NCBI RefSeq assembly: GCF_030159255.1
Contig: NZ_BSCT01000006.1
Location: forward strand, 186,001-250,000
Source of the DNA: Bradyrhizobium sp. SSBR45G
Lineage (GTDB): Bacteria; Pseudomonadota; Alphaproteobacteria; Rhizobiales; Xanthobacteraceae
Direction: 5' to 3'
DNA: 64,000 nucleotides
How positions within the stretch are numbered: the first letter of the stretch is position 1; each line of letters opens with the position of its first letter. Positions 59,596 to 64,000 of this stretch are shown here, piece by piece. The notes beneath the pieces were generated by a model. That model was not told the origin of the DNA and did not search any database. It saw nothing but the letters and a program-made list of their open reading frames with translations. A program made the position numbers and the translations under genes.

Positions 59596-61305
59596 ATGAA
59601 CGACATGCCCTGGACCAAGTCCTATCCCGCAGGGGTCCGCTGGGACGCCGAGATCGTTCCCATGCCGGTGCAGCAGATCCTCGATGACGCCGTCGCAAAG
59701 TGGCCGGATCGCCCCGCCGTCGATTTCATGGGGAGGCGCCTGAGCTATCGCGAGCTCGGCGATCATGTGAACCGGGCGGCAAAGGGGCTCCAAAAACTCG
59801 GCGTGAAGCCCGGTGTGCATGTCGGCCTGTTTCTGCACAATACGCCGCACTACATCATCTCATTCTTCGGAGTTCTCAAGGCCGGCGGCACGGTCGTGAA
59901 CTATTCGCCGCTCGATGCGGCGAAGGTGCTGGAACACAAGATCGAGGACAGCCGGACCGACGTCCTGATCACGCTCGACCACGTGACGCTTTATCCTCAA
60001 ATGGCGGGGATGCTGGGCAAGACGAGGCTGCAGAAGCTGGTGGTCGGGAGCCTGGCCGAGATGACCGCGGCGCCGGACGCGGTCGCTGCCCAGATGAAGG
60101 CTGCCAAGCAGTTGAGCGACGTCAGCTGGGACGATCGCCACATCAGCTTCGTTGACCTCCTCGACAATGATGGTGCGTTTGAGCACCATGCGATGGCCGA
60201 TCCACGCGAAGCGATCGCCGCGCTGCAGTATACCGGCGGCACCACCGGCCTGCCCAAGGGCGCCATGCTGACACACGCTAATCTGTCGGCCGCGTGTCAG
60301 CAATACCTGGAAACCACCCGCGGCGATCCGCCTTTGCTCACCGAAGGGCACGAGCGGATGCTGGCGGTGCTGCCGCCCTTCCATATCTACGCACTGACAG
60401 TGAACGTGCTGTTCGCCATTCACTACGGCGCGGAGATCGTGCAGCAGGTCCGCTTCGATCCGCAGGCGGCGCTGGTCGAAATCTCGCAGAAGCAGGTGAG
60501 CATCTTCTGCGGCGTGCCGACCATGTTCACCGCGCTGATCAACCACCCGGAGACGCCCAATCACAGCCTGCGTTCGCTCAAATATTGCGGCTCCGGGGGA
60601 GCACCGTTGCCGCTCGAGGTCGCGCAGCAATTTGCCGCGATTACCGGTTGTCAGCTGACCGAAGGCTGGGGCATGACCGAGACATCCCCGAGCGGCACAT
60701 TCACGCCGGCTCAGCCGGGCGCGATGCGCAAGGCGGGCTCCTGCGGCATGCCCTCACCCGGCATCGTGATCAAGTTCCTCAGTGTCGACGACCCCACGCA
60801 GTATGTGCCGCTCGGACAGCGCGGCGAAATCTGCATCAAGGGGGCCAACGTCATGAAGGGCTACTGGAACAACCCCCAGGCGACCGCCGATGTGACCACG
60901 TTCGATGGCTTCCTGCGCACCGGCGACGTCGGCTATATGGACGATGACGGCTTCGTTTTCATCGTCGATCGCACCAAGGACATGCTCCTGTGCAGCGGCT
61001 ACAACGTCTATCCGCGGGTGCTGGAAGAGGCGATCTACAAACATCCATCCGTCGAGGAAGTCGCGGTGATCGGCATTCACGACGAGTATCGTGGCCAGTC
61101 GCCAAAAGCCTTCGTCAAGCTGAAGCCCGGTGCGGACGCGCCGTCGCTCGGCGAGCTGCAGAGCTTCTTGAAAGACAAGCTCGGTAAGCACGAAATGGTG
61201 CAGGCGCTCGAAATCCGTGCCGAGCTGCCAAAGACCGCTGTCGGCAAGCTCTCGAAAAAGGAACTCTATGACGAAGAGCAGCGCAAGCGCGCCAACCCGT
61301 CCTAG
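59596..61305 (+). CDS. Long-chain fatty-acid/aryl CoA ligase (AMP-forming)
   Basis: ATG 59596 gives 569 residues beginning MNDMPWTKSYPAGV; GTG 59560 is an alternative. The P-loop motif YTGGTTGLPKGAMLTH, the A5-type GWGMTETSP and A8-type DRTKDMLLCSGYNVYP, and the catalytic Lys near TAVGKLSKKEL are all intact. It activates a carboxylate to an acyl-CoA via an acyl-AMP. It follows the phasin gene by 57 bp. Chain-length preference is not readable. Confidence 0.93.
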   Translation: MNDMPWTKSYPAGVRWDAEIVPMPVQQILDDAVAKWPDRPAVDFMGRRLSYRELGDHVNRAAKGLQKLGVKPGVHVGLFLHNTPHYIISFFGVLKAGGTVVNYSPLDAAKVLEHKIEDSRTDVLITLDHVTLYPQMAGMLGKTRLQKLVVGSLAEMTAAPDAVAAQMKAAKQLSDVSWDDRHISFVDLLDNDGAFEHHAMADPREAIAALQYTGGTTGLPKGAMLTHANLSAACQQYLETTRGDPPLLTEGHERMLAVLPPFHIYALTVNVLFAIHYGAEIVQQVRFDPQAALVEISQKQVSIFCGVPTMFTALINHPETPNHSLRSLKYCGSGGAPLPLEVAQQFAAITGCQLTEGWGMTETSPSGTFTPAQPGAMRKAGSCGMPSPGIVIKFLSVDDPTQYVPLGQRGEICIKGANVMKGYWNNPQATADVTTFDGFLRTGDVGYMDDDGFVFIVDRTKDMLLCSGYNVYPRVLEEAIYKHPSVEEVAVIGIHDEYRGQSPKAFVKLKPGADAPSLGELQSFLKDKLGKHEMVQALEIRAELPKTAVGKLSKKELYDEEQRKRANPS

Positions 61306-61374
61306 TACGATGCGCGCAGGCCGGATTGCTCCGGCTGCTGATTAGTTTCGATATGTCATCTCAGGAATGTTGTC

Positions 61375-62352
61375 ATGCGCAGTGCCATCCACAGCTCTTT
61401 CGGCGAACCCGCGGACGTCCTTGTCGCTGGTGATAGCGCCGCCCCGCAGCCGGGCCCCAACGAGGTCCGAATCAAGACGATCCTTTCGCCGATTCACAAC
61501 CATGATCTCTGGACGGTGCGAGGCAGCTATGGCTACAAGCCGAAGCTGCCCGCCATTGGCGGCTCGGAAGCGGTCGGTACGATCGACGCCGTCGGCGACG
61601 GCGTCACCGGCGCGACGATCGGCCAGCGCGTCGCGGTCGCTTCCGTCCACGGAACCTGGGCGGAGTATTTCGTTGCGCCCGCTGCCGGGCTCGTCCCCGT
61701 ACCCGACGCGATTTCGGACGAGGCAGCCGCGCAATTGATCGCCATGCCGTTCAGCGCCATCTCGCTGCTGGAGTTTCTGGAGGTGAAGAGCGGCGACTGG
61801 GTGATCCAGAACACCGCCAACGGCGCTGTGGGCAAGACGCTGGCCATGCTCGCGGCCGCGCGCGGTGTGCATATCGTCAATCTCGTCCGTCGTGACGCGG
61901 GTGTCGGCGAACTGAGCGCGCTCGGGATCGCCAACGCCGTCTCGACCGCGACCGAAGGCTGGCAGAAGCAGGTCCGTGCCATCACTGGCGGCGCGCCGAT
62001 CCGCGCGGCGGTGGATTCCATTGGCGGCAAGGCAAGCGGCGAGCTGCTGTCGCTCCTCGGCGAGGACGGGCTGCTCGTCTCGTTCGGCACCGCCGCAGGC
62101 GAGCCGATGCAGCTTTCGTCCGGCGAGCTGATCTTCAAGCAGGCCGTCGTGAAGGGATTCTGGGGCGCGAAAGTCAGCGCTGCGATGCCGGCCGCAACCA
62201 AAGGCCGTTTGATCGGCGAGCTGCTGAGGCTGGTCGCGAGCGGCGAACTGAAACTGCCGATCGAAGGCATCTTCGATCTCGCGCATGTTGCCGATGCGGT
62301 GAAGGCTTCGCTGACGCCGGGCAAGGCAGGCAAAGTGCTGCTGAAGCCGTAA
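61375..62352 (+). CDS. Zinc-independent MDR oxidoreductase (quinone reductase/alcohol dehydrogenase-like)
   Basis: The 325-residue medium-chain dehydrogenase/reductase has the GroES-like start (PNEVRIKTILSPIHNHDLW) and the NAD(P) site IQNTANGAVGKTLAMLAAARG. It lacks the structural-zinc Cys quartet, placing it near 2-enoyl reductase or quinone reductase groups. It lies 69 bp after the CoA ligase and probably reduces an enoyl or quinone intermediate. Confidence 0.88.
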   Translation: MRSAIHSSFGEPADVLVAGDSAAPQPGPNEVRIKTILSPIHNHDLWTVRGSYGYKPKLPAIGGSEAVGTIDAVGDGVTGATIGQRVAVASVHGTWAEYFVAPAAGLVPVPDAISDEAAAQLIAMPFSAISLLEFLEVKSGDWVIQNTANGAVGKTLAMLAAARGVHIVNLVRRDAGVGELSALGIANAVSTATEGWQKQVRAITGGAPIRAAVDSIGGKASGELLSLLGEDGLLVSFGTAAGEPMQLSSGELIFKQAVVKGFWGAKVSAAMPAATKGRLIGELLRLVASGELKLPIEGIFDLAHVADAVKASLTPGKAGKVLLKP

Positions 62353-62384
62353 CTCCTGGGAAAGAGGTCAGCCTGGGGTTTGCT

Positions 62385-62426
62385 ATGGACGCTGACGTGA
62401 TCGTTCTTGGTGCTGGGCTTGCTGGT
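62385..62426 (+). pseudogene. N-terminal stub of an FAD-binding dehydrogenase
   Basis: The frame opens MDADVIVLGAGLAGD, the exact start expected of an FAD-binding dehydrogenase (flavocytochrome c/ketosteroid dehydrogenase type), then loses all similarity. The rest of the interval 62353-62928 has no recognisable coding sequence. A deletion after the first 14 codons is the simplest reading, but chance similarity over so short a stretch is possible. Confidence 0.35.
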
Positions 62427-62928
62427 GACCGGCCGGGGGATCCGATGCGCGTGCCGGGCATGCGATGCCGTTGGCGTGGACCGCAGGCCAATCGCGTTCA
62501 ACGAGAGCCTGCTGGTATCGCTACTCGTGCTGCGTCGCGCAATGATGGTCACCTGTCCTGGGCATTGCCCGGATTATCGGTCGCGAGCCGTGGATGGCGC
62601 CGATGCCGGGGGATGTCCGGTCGCTCGGCGACGGTCGGTCCCGACCGGCCCGACTCAATTCCGGTACCGCCGGCGTGGCCAACTGCCGATCAGCCGCGGC
62701 GTCCCTCGGATACCGCCGGGAGTCACGAGATCGATCACACCGGCCAAGTCGGGCTCGGCGTCAGCCGGCTGGGGGCGGACACCGGCTGCGGGCCGACGCC
62801 GAGGGGCATCTTAAGCAATTTGCCAGGTCGGGGCCGTTTGCCATTGCCTATGCGCCCCTGGAACAGGCACTATTCCAATTAACTAACTAGCGCGATGAAT
62901 GCGCAGAGTCCGTTGAGGGGAGGATTAC

Positions 62929-64000
62929 ATGGGTGACGGCAAGAAACTGTCATCGCTGGACGCATCGTTTCTGTATCTCGAGACACCAGAGATGCCGATG
63001 CATGTCGGCAGCATGGCGATCTTCCGCCTGCCCGAGGACCACAAGGGCGACTTCTTCGAGCAGTTCAAGGCGATGATCGCGTCCCGGCTGCACCTTGCCC
63101 CGATCCTCAAGGTGCGTCTCGAGAAGGCGCCGCTCGACATCGATCACCCCTCCTGGGTCGAGGACGACCAGTTCGACATCGACCGCCACATCTTCCGCGC
63201 CAGCCTGCCGGAGCCGCGCGATCGGGCAACCCTCGAGCGCATCGTCGGCTGGATGCATGCCAAGCTCTTGAACCGCGCTCGCCCGCTGTGGGAGTTCTAC
63301 GTCTTCGAGGGCATGAAGGACAACGAGGTCGGGCTCTACTCCAAGATGCACCACGCCTGCATCGACGGCGGTGCCGGCGCGGCGCTGACCAACATGATCT
63401 ACGACCTGACGCCTGTGCCGCGGCAAGTTGATCCGCCGACCGCGAAGCAAAAGGCCGGGCAGGAGCCGCGTGACATCGCGGCCACCCTCCTCGACGCCTA
63501 CACCCAGCTGTGGAAGCAGCCGCTCGATGCCGCCGTCGCCAAGGGCATCGAGCTGCCGCGCTCGGGCAGGAGCGATATCGGCTCGATCCTGTTCGACAAC
63601 GCCATGTATCAGATCGAGAGCGCGGTGCGTCTCGCCGGCAGCATCCCCTCGATGATGAAAAGCGTATCGGAGGTGGTCAGCAAGGTCTCCGATCCCGCAT
63701 CTCGGCAAAGTCTGGCCAGCATCGCTTCGCCGCCCTCCATCCTGAACAAGTCGATCTCCTCGGAGCGCAGCTTTGCCGGCGCCTCGATCTCGCTGTCGCG
63801 GGCCAAGGCGCTCGCCAAGCGGGCGGGGGGCAAGCTCAACGACGTGGTGCTGGCGCTGTCCTCCGGCGTGGTGCGGCGCTATCTCGACGAGCACGGGGCT
63901 CTGCCGCAGAAATCCCTGACCGCTGCGGTGCCGATATCGCTGCGCGAGGAGGGCAACACCGAGTCAAACAACCAGGTGTTCGGCATGATCTGCGGCATTG
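62929..64000 (+). CDS. Wax ester synthase/diacylglycerol acyltransferase (WS/DGAT), cut by window end
   Basis: ATG 62929 follows GGGGAGGA. The visible 357 residues include the family start LSSLDASFLYLETPEMPMHV, the catalytic HHxxxDG motif in KMHHACIDGGAG (about residue 142) and the later conserved KLNDVVLAL and PISLREEGN segments. It esterifies an acyl-CoA with an alcohol or diacylglycerol to make storage lipid. Normal length is about 460-500 residues, so the last quarter or so is beyond the window. Confidence 0.94.
   Translation, partial: MGDGKKLSSLDASFLYLETPEMPMHVGSMAIFRLPEDHKGDFFEQFKAMIASRLHLAPILKVRLEKAPLDIDHPSWVEDDQFDIDRHIFRASLPEPRDRATLERIVGWMHAKLLNRARPLWEFYVFEGMKDNEVGLYSKMHHACIDGGAGAALTNMIYDLTPVPRQVDPPTAKQKAGQEPRDIAATLLDAYTQLWKQPLDAAVAKGIELPRSGRSDIGSILFDNAMYQIESAVRLAGSIPSMMKSVSEVVSKVSDPASRQSLASIASPPSILNKSISSERSFAGASISLSRAKALAKRAGGKLNDVVLALSSGVVRRYLDEHGALPQKSLTAAVPISLREEGNTESNNQVFGMICGI

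Noticed and set aside
1..64000. CRISPR array, intact transposase, rRNA or complete tRNA
   Set aside because: No regularly spaced direct repeats, DDE transposase motifs, rRNA or cloverleaf genes were seen on reading both strands.

Overview
The window is high-GC, densely coded DNA of alphaproteobacterial character. Protein flavour (paired type II haloacid dehalogenases, CoxL-like molybdenum hydroxylases, phasin and WS/DGAT genes) and a structured dispersed repeat point to Bradyrhizobium or a close Nitrobacteraceae relative. That assignment is inference from recalled similarity; no search was run. The window is almost entirely catabolic and transport genes, with no housekeeping block, rRNA, tRNA or CRISPR array.

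Layout. (a) 1-11.6 kb: an amine or amino-acid utilisation locus with two FAD oxidoreductases, two HAD dehalogenase-like proteins, a GNAT protein, a class III aminotransferase, a complete family-5 (dipeptide-type) ABC importer and an Lrp/AsnC regulator. (b) 11.8-12.3 kb: the decayed remnant of a serine recombinase. (c) 12.3-28.1 kb: one co-directional minus-strand block, the most unusual part of the window. It encodes a P450 with a putidaredoxin-type ferredoxin, a split PEP-synthase-like pair resembling phenylphosphate synthase, two related HD-domain proteins, an aldehyde dehydrogenase, an SDR dehydrogenase, a complete six-component toluene/alkene-type diiron monooxygenase in A-B-C-D-E-F order, a luciferase-domain protein and another ferredoxin. 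Upstream lies a regulator joining a MEDS hydrocarbon-sensing domain to a SARP (winged helix plus BTAD) module. Two promoters in the block share a 17-base box and similarly spaced -10-like sequences. (d) 28.2-30.7 kb: a truncated MocR remnant, a low-GC orphan ORF and a folded repeat. Together with (b) this suggests that (c) sits in an acquired segment.

(e) 30.7-45.3 kb: a probable N-heterocycle or guanidino-compound utilisation locus. It has a three-subunit molybdenum hydroxylase (small subunit fused to a CoxG-like domain), a dihydroorotase-like amidohydrolase, MarR, nitroreductase, a polar amino-acid-type ABC importer, RidA, three DUF1989 proteins and an amidase. A shared palindrome lies on both sides of marR, and a sigma-54-like promoter precedes the nitroreductase. 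(f) 45.8-56.1 kb: a small secreted protein, an XRE-cupin regulator, and a second sigma-54-like promoter in front of a complete dipeptide-type ABC importer with two amidases and a GlcG-like protein. (g) 56.9-64 kb: AraC regulator, alpha/beta hydrolase, phasin, acyl-CoA ligase, quinone reductase-like MDR and a WS/DGAT acyltransferase cut by the window end, a lipid or PHA storage theme.

Working model for (c): oxygenases (P450 and diiron enzyme) hydroxylate or epoxidise a hydrocarbon, the dehydrogenases oxidise the products, and the PpsA/PpsB-like pair phosphorylates a hydroxylated intermediate that may be handled by the HD-domain proteins. The substrate cannot be read from the sequence.
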